Below, piece after piece: positions 34,159 through 41,023 of a DNA stretch of 41,023 nt. Position 1 is the stretch's first letter, and each line of letters begins with the position of its first letter. Position numbers and translations under genes: made by a program. The notes under the pieces are model-generated. The model was not told where the DNA came from and made no database searches. It worked only from the letters and a program-made list of their open reading frames with translations. Origin of the DNA: Peptococcaceae bacterium (GTDB taxonomy: Bacteria; Bacillota; Desulfitobacteriia; Desulfitobacteriales; Syntrophobotulaceae); NCBI GenBank assembly GCA_012517475.1, contig JAAYUV010000046.1, positions 1 to 41,023 of the forward strand. The letters are read 5' to 3'.

Positions 34159-34531
34159 AGAGTTTATTTGTATCTTATGTCCCAATGGCTGTGATATCCG
34201 TGTTGAATTAAAAGAAGGATTGATAGGAAATCTGGACGGTGCCTTATGTAAACTTGGCCAGGAATATGTCCGGCAGGAATTATTTTCACCCCAAAGAAAC
34301 ATCGCAACTTCGGTAAAAGTGGAGGGGGGAACTTTACCTTTAGTCAGTGTTAGGCTTACTGAAGCCATTCCTAAAGAGCGAATATTTGACGTCATGGATG
34401 AGATTAAAAAAGTAAAGGTAACCGCACCTGTAGCGACCGGTCAAATCATTATCCCAAATGTCCTTGGTTTAGGCAGGGATGTAATCGCCACAAAAAAAGT
34501 GGATAGAATTTTGAATTCTCCACAATCATAG
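34151..34531 (+). CDS. DUF1667 protein, third subunit of the glp-like module
   Basis: The 126 residues contain an N-terminal CILCPNGC and a later Cys in ALCKLGQEY, giving four cysteines suited to bind an iron-sulfur cluster or zinc. The rest includes SVRLTEAIPKERIFDVM and PVATGQIIIPNVLGLG, the core of DUF1667. It overlaps the upstream gene by 8 bp and is followed by a terminator, so it closes the operon. Its role is probably small electron-transfer or structural subunit; the family has no firmly assigned biochemical function that I know of. Confidence 0.88.
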   Translation: MNKEFICILCPNGCDIRVELKEGLIGNLDGALCKLGQEYVRQELFSPQRNIATSVKVEGGTLPLVSVRLTEAIPKERIFDVMDEIKKVKVTAPVATGQIIIPNVLGLGRDVIATKKVDRILNSPQS

Positions 34532-34541
34532 TAAACAAAAC

Positions 34542-34567
34542 AACCCCCGAATCGTTTTTCGGGGGTT
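34542..34567 (+). terminator. Terminator of the glp-like operon
   Basis: AACCCCCGA pairs with TCGGGGGTT around an 8-nt loop, 10 bp after the last gene. ACTTTATATTT follows. It could also serve the convergent gene at 34600-35097. Confidence 0.8.
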
Positions 34568-34599
34568 ACTTTATATTTATTGGGTTTAATTCTTTACTC

Positions 34600-35097
34600 T
34601 TACAGCTGCTTTGAAATGGTATAAACCACAGAAATATTTTCCCGGTTAAGTTCTCTTAACACTTTTTTGGTATTCCAATGAATAATATCATCATCCATGT
34701 AAGTGAACGGCTCTTCATTATTCTTTCGTTGAAGCGCTTTTATCCATGGTTCCTCAGAACAAGCCAGATGGATCAGTTCTTCTTCCTTTAAATTTCCATG
34801 GGCATCATACACAGCCTGGAGAAATTCTTGAATTTCTTTTTGATCAATAATGGTTTCCAATTTCCTATTTACTCTGGGAATTAACATCCGGTCATATCGT
34901 TCATATTTTTTGTGCAATTCCGGGCATACCGGACCATTTTCCCAGGCTTCAAATTTTTCCTCAAAAAGTTTTTCCCCGAAAAAAGTCAGATACCAGGCAT
35001 AGGAAAAATAGCACAACTTCTGAAGCTTTTGATTTGTCATGGAATCAAAAGACAGTATGGCTTCCGCGATCTTAAAAACCATTCTTTGTTCCCCCAT
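34600..35097 (-). CDS. Panacea-domain (DUF4065/SocA-like) protein without a visible toxin
   Basis: The 165 residues match the Panacea (DUF4065) fold. Landmarks are MTNQKLQKLCYFSYAWYLTF, FEAWENGPVCPELHKKYERY and the later EELIHLACSEEPW. Panacea proteins act as antitoxins in many toxin-antitoxin pairs, including SocA, and others are phage-linked GepA proteins. Here no small toxin-like gene is adjacent: upstream is the rubrerythrin promoter region and downstream a terminator. It may be an orphan, or its partner may be elsewhere. The start could be ATG 35097 or the internal one at 35079. Confidence 0.8.
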   Translation of the reverse strand: MGEQRMVFKIAEAILSFDSMTNQKLQKLCYFSYAWYLTFFGEKLFEEKFEAWENGPVCPELHKKYERYDRMLIPRVNRKLETIIDQKEIQEFLQAVYDAHGNLKEEELIHLACSEEPWIKALQRKNNEEPFTYMDDDIIHWNTKKVLRELNRENISVVYTISKQL

Positions 35098-35208
35098 AAA
35101 CTTTTTCTAAGCTATATCCCCTTTTATTTTTATGCAAAGAACAAATGAAATAGTTTAAACACTTTCAGATTACTATGATGATAAAATAAGAATTGATGCA
35201 ATATACCC

Positions 35209-35237
35209 TTGTAAATTTTTACAGTTTATAATAATAT
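35209..35237 (+). promoter_or_regulatory. Promoter candidate of the rubrerythrin gene
   Basis: TTGTAA (35209-35214) and TAATAT (35232-35237) are spaced by 17 bp, about 70 bp upstream of the start. The region is very AT-rich. No clear PerR box is visible. Confidence 0.45.
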
Positions 35238-35308
35238 TCTTGTAAGAGCAATTTTAAAAGTGATTGACAAAACTGAAGGTAACAATCAACCAGAAAGGAA
35301 AGGAATCT

Positions 35309-35845
35309 ATGAAAGATGTAAAAGGAACAAAAACCGAGAAGAACTTACTTGAGGCTTTTGCCGGTGAATCACAGGCCCGAAACAAATACACCTATTTTGC
35401 CTCTGTTGCAAAAAAAGAAGGGTATGAACAAATCTCGGCAATATTCCTGGAAACTGCGGAGAATGAAAAAGAACATGCCAAACTTTGGTTTAAATACCTT
35501 AAAGGGATCGGAACAACAATGGAAAACCTGGCCGCTGCCGCTGCCGGAGAAAATGAAGAATGGACGAGCATGTACATCAGAATGGCCAATGAAGCTAAAG
35601 AAGAAGGCTTTGAAGAAATCGCGGGGCTCTTCGAGGGGGTGGCCAGGATTGAGAAAGAACACGAAGAAAGATATAAGAAGCTGCTGGAAAACCTGAGACA
35701 AGACAGTACATTTACGAAAGGTAATGTCGTGACCTGGAAATGCCGTAATTGCGGTCATATCCTGCATGATACAACCGCACCTGATCAGTGTCCGGTTTGT
35801 GCCCATCCCAGAGCCTATTTTGAAGTTGCTGCCAATAACTTTTAA
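35309..35845 (+). CDS. rbr: Rubrerythrin
   Basis: The start is ATG 35309 ([13 protein letters not shown]), because AAAGGAAAGGAA precedes it; the frame is open 15 codons further. The 178 residues have the two-domain layout of classical rubrerythrin. The ferritin-like four-helix domain with diiron ligands shows [39 protein letters not shown] and [14 protein letters not shown]-terminal rubredoxin-type FeS4 domain follows (CRNCG...CPVCAHP). It reduces hydrogen peroxide in the cytoplasm of anaerobes. It belongs functionally with the flavodiiron protein and desulfoferrodoxin nearby. Confidence 0.95.
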   Translation: MKDVKGTKTEKNLLEAFAGESQARNKYTYFASVAKKEGYEQISAIFLETAENEKEHAKLWFKYLKGIGTTMENLAAAAAGENEEWTSMYIRMANEAKEEGFEEIAGLFEGVARIEKEHEERYKKLLENLRQDSTFTKGNVVTWKCRNCGHILHDTTAPDQCPVCAHPRAYFEVAANNF

Positions 35846-35888
35846 GAACGATGATTTAACTTACTTTCAGCAACCATTTGGACAACAC

Positions 35889-36057
35889 AAGGGGCTGTTG
35901 CAAAACGACTAGTTTCCGTAATGTATAGACAGCGTCAAGCGCGTTACGCATGCGTAATGCGATGCGGAGCGCGGCAGATTGCGCCACGGATGGCGCAATC
36001 TGCCGAGAGCGGCTATACATTATGGAAACCTTCTTAGGAGTTTTGCAACAGCCCCTT
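35889..36057. repeat. Palindromic MITE-like repeat, copy B
   Basis: The 169-bp element has near-perfect ends: AAGGGGCTGTTGCAAAAC at the left and its exact complement at the right. Inside are a perfect 14-bp palindrome TTACGCATGCGTAA (35944-35957) and a perfect 15-bp stem with a 4-nt loop (35972-36005). No coding capacity and no obvious target duplication are seen. Its reverse complement aligns with copy A at 29229-29334. It lies between two convergent genes and could end transcription from both sides. Confidence 0.85.
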
Positions 36058-36071
36058 CTCTGCTTTGAATT

Positions 36072-36884
36072 TTATTGTGCCATATATTTCTGCTTGATCC
36101 TGGCTGATATCTCCGGATACAAATGATCCATACAATCCGGGCATATTGTATGGGTAAATTCTGCCCCCGTTTGCTGAAAAAGAAAATTTTCAATGGATTT
36201 CCATTGTTCTCCTTCCACATTTACCTTTTTGCAGTGGGAACAGATAGGAATCATATTCAGAGAATCAAAAGCTTCTTTCATTTGAGCATATTTTATACAG
36301 TTCGAGACAGCAGTCCCAATATATGTTCCGATCATTTCCAGGTATAAAATCATATCCAGACTAAACTTTGTCCTATTGCTAAAAAGATGAATAAGCCCTA
36401 TACACTCATTGTTGGCGATAATACGGATAAAGGCCAAGGACTTAAATCCGGAGTAAAAACAATCTTGCTCCCTTTGACAATAAGCATAAGGGGAATTGTT
36501 TGTCCAAAAGCTCCCTTGGGATGTAAAACACGGCAAGTCTTTTTCAATTCTGCCTTTTATGACATCGCTGCATAAACATTTGGTTGTCCAAACTTGGTCA
36601 TCCTCAAACGTAAAACGTCTTTCTCCGGGATTCATGGAACACAAAGCCGGTTCTTTCACAATGTAAGCCGGGGGCAATCCTTCGTAGGCATAGTAAGGGA
36701 AGTCTTGGCCATTATTCAATCTGATACCGATAGCCTCACAATCTGTTATCTCCATAAAGTGCTTTATTACTGTGGTCATGGTTTCCTTCAGGTTACCATA
36801 GTTGTGAAGTTCAGAGAGTATTCTTTTTGTCCGGATCTCTCTGTCCAGCTTTTTCAGTAATTCGCTAACAAGAGCTTTCGACAT
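36072..36884 (-). CDS. GAF-domain protein with C-terminal Cys-rich motif
   Basis: The 270 residues begin with a short helical stretch (LLKKLDREIRTKRILSELHN), followed by a GAF domain of about 150 residues that is rich in cysteine (CSMN, CLCSDV, CFTS, CQREQDC). The C-terminus MIPICSHCKKVNVEGEQW ... ICPDCMDHLYPE is a small conserved module often attached to PAS, GAF or receiver domains in environmental bacteria. The cysteines could bind a metal, iron-sulfur cluster or sense redox state. No output domain is visible, so it probably signals by protein contact. It is monocistronic, with GGGGGTATAGGT upstream. Confidence 0.75.
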   Translation of the reverse strand: MSKALVSELLKKLDREIRTKRILSELHNYGNLKETMTTVIKHFMEITDCEAIGIRLNNGQDFPYYAYEGLPPAYIVKEPALCSMNPGERRFTFEDDQVWTTKCLCSDVIKGRIEKDLPCFTSQGSFWTNNSPYAYCQREQDCFYSGFKSLAFIRIIANNECIGLIHLFSNRTKFSLDMILYLEMIGTYIGTAVSNCIKYAQMKEAFDSLNMIPICSHCKKVNVEGEQWKSIENFLFQQTGAEFTHTICPDCMDHLYPEISARIKQKYMAQ

Positions 36885-37024
36885 AACCTATACCCCCTTT
36901 TTAGATTACTTTTATCATAATACACAGGATTTGAAAAAATTAGTATTTCTTGTAACTTACCTAAAAGAAATATTTTATTCTATAATAATTTTATTAAACC
37001 GACAATTATTTTAAAACAAGAAAA

Positions 37025-37048
37025 CATCCCCGCCTAAAGGCAGGGATG
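37025..37048 (-). terminator. Terminator behind the TM1266-like gene
   Basis: CATCCC-CGCC and GGC-A-GGGATG form a hairpin with a TTTA-type loop. On the minus strand TTTTCTTGTTTT follows. Confidence 0.75.
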
Positions 37049-37093
37049 ATATAAAGTTTGCAGAGGAACAGTTTGAATAGGTTTCTATTTTAT

Positions 37094-37348
37094 TTATGAA
37101 CAGATTTCTATTGTTTTCGCTTGGACTCCTTGGATGGCATTTAACTCTTCAGCAAAAGAATTTATTTCTTCCCTGCTTCCGACAAGCTGGAGGATGATTA
37201 TCCCTGAATCAGAACAAACATTCCCAGCTTCATGTAATCCCAGCCTGACGCTGATAATACACCCATACTTTGTGAGCACGTTCTGAACCTCTGTAGCATT
37301 TTTTATTCTGTGATTCACGGCCACTGCCATAATGTTAAAACATGCCAT
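37094..37348 (-). CDS. TM1266-like small ACT-fold regulator
   Basis: The 84 residues follow the pattern of the small TM1266 family, often annotated as iron-only hydrogenase system regulator: a first strand NIMAVAVNHR, then VQNVLTKYGCIISVRLGLHE, then SGIIILQLVGSREEINSFAEEL and GVQAKTIEI. This is a ferredoxin-like/ACT fold related to the NikR C-terminal domain but without a DNA-binding part. No hydrogenase gene is in view. It is divergent from the flavodiiron gene. An AGGAGGGGAACC site precedes ATG 37348. Confidence 0.75.
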   Translation of the reverse strand: MACFNIMAVAVNHRIKNATEVQNVLTKYGCIISVRLGLHEAGNVCSDSGIIILQLVGSREEINSFAEELNAIQGVQAKTIEICS

Positions 37349-37598
37349 TAGGTTCCCCTCCTAAAAAACAAAATTTTATGCGGCTTTAATTCATTGATCG
37401 TTTAATCTTTCAAGATTATATATTCTAGAAACTTACCTCTTATCCTTCTTTGAAGAAAATAAAAATTTATATTAAGATCAAACTATCAATAACAATAACC
37501 TAATATTCCTTGTAAATAAACTTGAAAAATTACTTAGCCTATTATAAGATTTATATATACAAGAAATATAGAAATCAAAAAGTATGAGGTGATTACAA

Positions 37599-38762
37599 TT
37601 GAAAGCGATTAAATTAAAAGAAGGTATTTACTGGGTAGGCGCTATAGATTGGCATATTAGGAATTTCCATGGATATTCCACTCCAAGGGGTACTACATAT
37701 AACGCATATTTGATCATCGATGATAAAATTACTCTAGTCGATACCGTAAAATATTATTTGATCGACGAAATGCTGGATCGGATTTCCGATGTGATAGATC
37801 CTTCGGAAATAGATTATATTGTTTCAAACCACGTCGAACCGGATCACTCCGGCGGCCTTCCGGAAATTATGGCAATCGCACCCAAAGCAACCTTGATCAC
37901 TTCTCCAAACGGAGAAAAAGGCCTGAGAGCCCATTATAAAGAAGACTGGAATTTTCATGTTGCCAAAACAGGAGAAGTCCTGAACATTGGCAAAAAAAAC
38001 TTGACTTTTGTTCATACCCCAATGGTACATTGGCCGGATAATATGGTTACTTACCTTCCCGAGGACAAAATACTCTTCTCCAATGATGCCTTTGGCCAGC
38101 ATATTGCTTCTTCGGAAAGGTTTGCTGATGAGCTGCCTTTAGGAATCGTAATGGAAGAAGCTCAAAAATATTACGCGAATATCGTCCTCCCTTATGGGGC
38201 TCAGGTTAAAAAGGCCTTGGGGGCGTTGGCTGATTTAGCCTTGGAAGTGATTGCTCCCAGTCATGGTGTTGTGTGGCGTTCGGACTTATCTTCAATTATC
38301 GGTGAATATGAGAAGTGGTGCGGAAACGCAACAGATAAAAAGGCTGTTGTTGTCTATGATACAATGTGGAATTCCACAGAAATCATAGCCGAAAAAATAG
38401 TGGAAACTTTTGAAAGTAAAGGCTATCAAACAAGACTTTACAACCTCAAAAATACCCATATTTCTGATGTTATGACAGAAATTATCAATGCCAGGTATAT
38501 ATGCGTGGGTTCTCCCACCCTGAATAATAATCTGATGCCAACTGTAGCAAGCTTTCTCACCTATCTGAAGGGACTCGCACCCAAGGACAGGATCGGCTTG
38601 GCTTTCGGTTCCTATGGTTGGGGCGGACAAAGCGTTGGTCAGGTTGAACAATACCTTAAAGATTGCGGATTCGAAACCCTGGAAAATATTCGGATTCAAT
38701 ATATTCCAGATGAAAATCAACTGGAAGAAATAAAAGTAAAATTGGAGGGGATGGTTTTATGA
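37599..38762 (+). CDS. fprA: A-type flavoprotein (flavodiiron protein)
   Basis: The 387 residues start at TTG 37599 (MKAIKLKEGIYWVG), behind GAGGTG. The first 245 residues are a metallo-beta-lactamase fold with the diiron ligands of this family: SNHVEPDHSG (HxExDH), a His in MVHWPDNM, the Asp in FSNDAFGQH and the His in APSHGVVW. The last 140 are a flavodoxin domain (VVVYDTMWNSTEIIAEKI, GSPTLNNNLMP, GSYGWGGQS). It reduces oxygen to water or nitric oxide to nitrous oxide. It overlaps the desulfoferrodoxin gene by 4 bp, so the two are coupled. Confidence 0.95.
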   Translation: MKAIKLKEGIYWVGAIDWHIRNFHGYSTPRGTTYNAYLIIDDKITLVDTVKYYLIDEMLDRISDVIDPSEIDYIVSNHVEPDHSGGLPEIMAIAPKATLITSPNGEKGLRAHYKEDWNFHVAKTGEVLNIGKKNLTFVHTPMVHWPDNMVTYLPEDKILFSNDAFGQHIASSERFADELPLGIVMEEAQKYYANIVLPYGAQVKKALGALADLALEVIAPSHGVVWRSDLSSIIGEYEKWCGNATDKKAVVVYDTMWNSTEIIAEKIVETFESKGYQTRLYNLKNTHISDVMTEIINARYICVGSPTLNNNLMPTVASFLTYLKGLAPKDRIGLAFGSYGWGGQSVGQVEQYLKDCGFETLENIRIQYIPDENQLEEIKVKLEGMVL

Positions 38763-39139
38763 CCAAGCTAAGAGACCTTTATAAATGCAGCATTTGCGGT
38801 AATGTCGTCGAGATTGTGCACAGCGGTGCACCTGCTTTGGTTTGCTGCGGACAGCCTATGGAAAAGTTACAGGCAAAAACTGAAGATACCGGGAACGAAA
38901 AACATGTCCCTGTTGTCCAACCAGTTGATGGCGGAATTCAAGTAACTGTAGGCAGTATTGAGCATCCAATGGAAGAAAAGCATTTCATTCAATTCATAGA
39001 AGTATTGACAACCAATCAAGTACTGAGGGCCGAACTTCAGCCTGCACAAAAACCTCAGGCAACCTTTACCGTTGACCCTCAGGAAGTCCTGGAAGTCAGG
39101 GAATTCTGTAATCTGCATGGACTTTGGAAAAACAAATAG
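38759..39139 (+). CDS. dfx: Desulfoferrodoxin (2Fe superoxide reductase)
   Basis: The 126 residues have both iron centres. The N-terminal FeS4 centre is formed by YKCSICGN and VCCGQPM. The C-terminal catalytic Fe site has the family's EKHVPVV, a His in GSIEHPMEEKHFI, and the ending EFCNLHGLWKN with Cys and His ligands. It reduces superoxide to peroxide, which rubrerythrin then removes. It is translated with the flavodiiron protein and followed by a strong terminator. Confidence 0.96.
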   Translation: MTKLRDLYKCSICGNVVEIVHSGAPALVCCGQPMEKLQAKTEDTGNEKHVPVVQPVDGGIQVTVGSIEHPMEEKHFIQFIEVLTTNQVLRAELQPAQKPQATFTVDPQEVLEVREFCNLHGLWKNK

Positions 39140-39159
39140 AACCTCAGACATATGTGGTT

Positions 39160-39195
39160 AAGCGGGGCACCTTCCAGTTGAAAGGTGCCCCGCTT
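39160..39195 (+). terminator. Terminator behind desulfoferrodoxin
   Basis: AAGCGGGGCACCTT pairs perfectly over 14 bp with 39182-39195 around an 8-nt loop, followed by TATTTT. Confidence 0.9.
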
Positions 39196-39270
39196 TATTT
39201 TCGCCAATCCTAAAGAATAACTTTCCAAAAGAAGAGGTATATTACTATAAAAACTTCTAAGGAGGCGGCT

Positions 39271-39480
39271 ATGTTTCATTGGATTAGTTTTCCTCAATTA
39301 GAACGGCGGCTTCGCTCCAATGGCTATAAACTTTTCTACAATGCCCCTGACGAAGAAATTATTAATGCGGAACATTGCCCCACGTGCAACATAAACCTAA
39401 AATATATCGGGTATAAAAACAACTTTTCTTATAAAGCATATATGTACTGTGACAGCTGCAGCTATTGGGAACAATACTAG
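39271..39480 (+). CDS. Small zinc-ribbon protein
   Basis: The 69 residues have two cysteine pairs, HCPTC (around residue 37) and YCDSC (around 60), spaced as in a zinc ribbon, with many aromatic residues between. An excellent AAGGAGG site stands 7 bp before the ATG, so it is a real gene. I do not recognise the family. It lies about 75 bp after the desulfoferrodoxin terminator and converges on the deacetylase-like gene, whose stop is only 5 bp away. Confidence 0.75.
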   Translation: MFHWISFPQLERRLRSNGYKLFYNAPDEEIINAEHCPTCNINLKYIGYKNNFSYKAYMYCDSCSYWEQY

Positions 39481-39485
39481 GACTT

Positions 39486-40832
39486 TTATCTATTTTTCAT
39501 CTCCTCCAGAGAAACAAAAACATAACCTCTTTCAGAAAAATCCCGTACAATCTGGTGCAGCGGAGAATCCTCAGAATAGGTATAAGCAGGATAACCTTTG
39601 CTGTCCTTGGTTATGACAATATCATCGAAATCAAAACAAGGATGGAAGAAAAAGCTTGCCAAAACCCCATCTTCCAAGTTGTCAAGCCTTTTGCGCAAAT
39701 GACTAATATCCGCATCTTCTTCCGAAGGGATAAATTCAAGGTATGCCCCAATATACCACGTAATATGGTTCCCGTTTCTTTTTTTGATTACTTTTTTGGC
39801 GTTTCCTTGATAAATGATATCAAATCTTTTCTCCACCATGTGAAGATATTCTGGTTTAATAATATAGTGAGGAGCTTCAAAAAAGGTGTAATCAATATCG
39901 AGACGATGGGCGCTTTCTATGGCATTTTCTAACCTTTCCTGAACATATTTCGGTTTATTGGGGACATTATAATTCGGTGAACCGGGGAATTCTGCCCCGG
40001 AACCGCTGCGGGTATTTCCATATTGATGAGTGTATCCGTGAAGACCTATCGTTCCATTTTTGGCCGTAATATAATCCAGTGTATAAACAAAATTAGCATT
40101 AAACAAAGAATTTTGCTTAGCTATATCAACATCCAACCCCTTCAAGGGGTCAACATACCTTGGGATCCAGGCAACACTGAAAGGAATCCCGTTATTATAA
40201 AGATAATCAACAACAATCCTCATTTTTTCTAAGTTTTCATCCGTAGTATACCTGTACCCCGCAATAAAATCTTCCAGCCGGATCAACGCAGGCTTGGTTG
40301 GGTTCACGATTGGCGCCTTGGCCTTTACCTCTTCTCTGTTCTCAAAAAAAGAAACAACTTTGTTTGGAGAATCCCATGACACCTTTAAGTCCAGTATCCG
40401 GCTAAAATCAAATAATGATACATATGTCATCCCGTCTGAATAGAAAGCATTTTTCTTTAGCAAAAACACCTGATTCCCGCTGGAGTACGAATTTTTCAAT
40501 ATATCCAGATTCACATTGCTTTTACCCAAAATTATTGTTATAGAATTTCCGTTTTTATTATAACTTCCCTGGAGTTGACTCATTACATTCTCCAGGGGAA
40601 TAAAAAACCTGTTCGCATAGAGATATATCGGAGCATCTATTTTCAGTGTTGTTCCTTCAAAAGTGAATTGAATATCATTTACCTTCTCCATCTGAGAACT
40701 TTCCAAGGTCTGGCTCAATTTGATCTGCCCCGAGCCGTTATCTTGAAAAACAAAGCAATAATCCAAACCTAAAAGGATTAATCCCATTGCGATGAAAAGC
40801 AGAATGACCATTCTGTTGCTGTGTTTATGCAT
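39486..40832 (-). CDS. Membrane-anchored DUF2334 deacetylase-like protein
   Basis: The 448 residues start with a single N-terminal membrane helix (residues 8-28). A copper-amine-oxidase-N-like beta domain follows at about 55-165 (YANRFFIPLENVMSQLQG, DGMTYVSLFDFSRILDLKV), typical of Firmicute surface proteins. From about 180 comes a polysaccharide-deacetylase-type barrel of the DUF2334 group: IRLEDFIAGY with an acidic metal-site residue, then GLHGYTHQYG, FFEAPHYI and FFFHPCFDF. It probably acts on a cell-wall or exopolymer glycan outside the cell. A GAGGAAACATAC site precedes ATG 40832. Confidence 0.85.
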   Translation of the reverse strand: MHKHSNRMVILLFIAMGLILLGLDYCFVFQDNGSGQIKLSQTLESSQMEKVNDIQFTFEGTTLKIDAPIYLYANRFFIPLENVMSQLQGSYNKNGNSITIILGKSNVNLDILKNSYSSGNQVFLLKKNAFYSDGMTYVSLFDFSRILDLKVSWDSPNKVVSFFENREEVKAKAPIVNPTKPALIRLEDFIAGYRYTTDENLEKMRIVVDYLYNNGIPFSVAWIPRYVDPLKGLDVDIAKQNSLFNANFVYTLDYITAKNGTIGLHGYTHQYGNTRSGSGAEFPGSPNYNVPNKPKYVQERLENAIESAHRLDIDYTFFEAPHYIIKPEYLHMVEKRFDIIYQGNAKKVIKKRNGNHITWYIGAYLEFIPSEEDADISHLRKRLDNLEDGVLASFFFHPCFDFDDIVITKDSKGYPAYTYSEDSPLHQIVRDFSERGYVFVSLEEMKNR

Positions 40833-41023
40833 GTATGTTTCCTCACTTCTGGAATAAACAAATCTGTCTTATTCTATATATTATCATTAGCGTTGCATTA
40901 ATTTCCATGCTCATTGTCAATAGATATTAAACGACGAACAATAGTTACTAATTATTACATTTATTACTAATATTACCATTTGGTTTTTTCTGTCAATGTT
41001 TGAAAGGGCATAGACTCAAAAGA

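Noticed and set aside
35889-36057. CRISPR array
   Set aside because: The repeats are nested palindromes within one element, not regularly spaced copies with spacers. No array is seen anywhere in the window.

Overview
The window looks like chromosome from a strictly anaerobic, fairly low-GC Firmicute, most likely a Peptococcaceae/Desulfitobacterium-like clostridium. Reasons are Gram-positive style strong ribosome-binding sites, lipoprotein signal peptides, a tripartite tricarboxylate transporter, a Glp-type flavoprotein/DUF1667 module, and a rubrerythrin/flavodiiron/desulfoferrodoxin oxygen-defence set. The taxonomic guess is inference; no rRNA is present.

Layout. (1) 138-9488, minus strand: a cassette headed by a LuxR-type regulator, followed by large unfamiliar membrane proteins, several with double-cysteine zinc ribbons, and a small lipoprotein. 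A decayed serine-recombinase remnant sits inside it. Its last gene is split by a textbook A-AAA-AAG slippery site with a stop codon and a hairpin behind it. I consider this cassette the best candidate for an undescribed system. (2) 9568-10258: a frameshifted metallo-beta-lactamase-fold hydrolase. (3) 10764-13557: a 2.7-kb island between 63-bp direct repeats of the 3' part of tRNA-Ala(CGC). It carries a serine recombinase broken by one in-frame stop and the C-terminal part of a DUF1016/PDDEXK nuclease. (4) 13770-16698: an SDR oxidoreductase, an ArsB/NhaD-type ion transporter and a truncated TerC protein. (5) 16695-27166, minus strand: a catabolic cluster with a DHA2 exporter, two-subunit class I fumarase, TauE/SafE permease, argininosuccinate-lyase-like enzyme, FAD oxidoreductase, TctA/TctB/(truncated) TctC, and a truncated enolase-superfamily enzyme. 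The arrangement suggests uptake of a carboxylate, cleavage to fumarate, and hydration to malate. Its 5' end has been deleted together with the DNA-binding half of a divergent GntR regulator. (6) 27817-31151: an intact GntR paralogue, a Fur-family regulator, and a zinc-type ABC permease and binding protein without an ATPase gene, behind a Fur-family operator. (7) 31427-34531: a three-gene glycerol-3-phosphate-dehydrogenase-like module. (8) 34600-39480: a lone Panacea-domain protein, rubrerythrin, GAF protein, TM1266-like regulator, flavodiiron protein and desulfoferrodoxin, plus a small zinc-binding protein. (9) 39486-40832: a membrane-anchored DUF2334 polysaccharide-deacetylase-like protein.

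A striking theme is gene decay: at least seven loci are frameshifted, truncated or interrupted, and several breaks lie next to recombinase remnants, tRNA fragments or palindromic repeats. Two related palindromic repeats at about 29.2-29.3 kb and 35.9-36.06 kb lie in opposite orientation.
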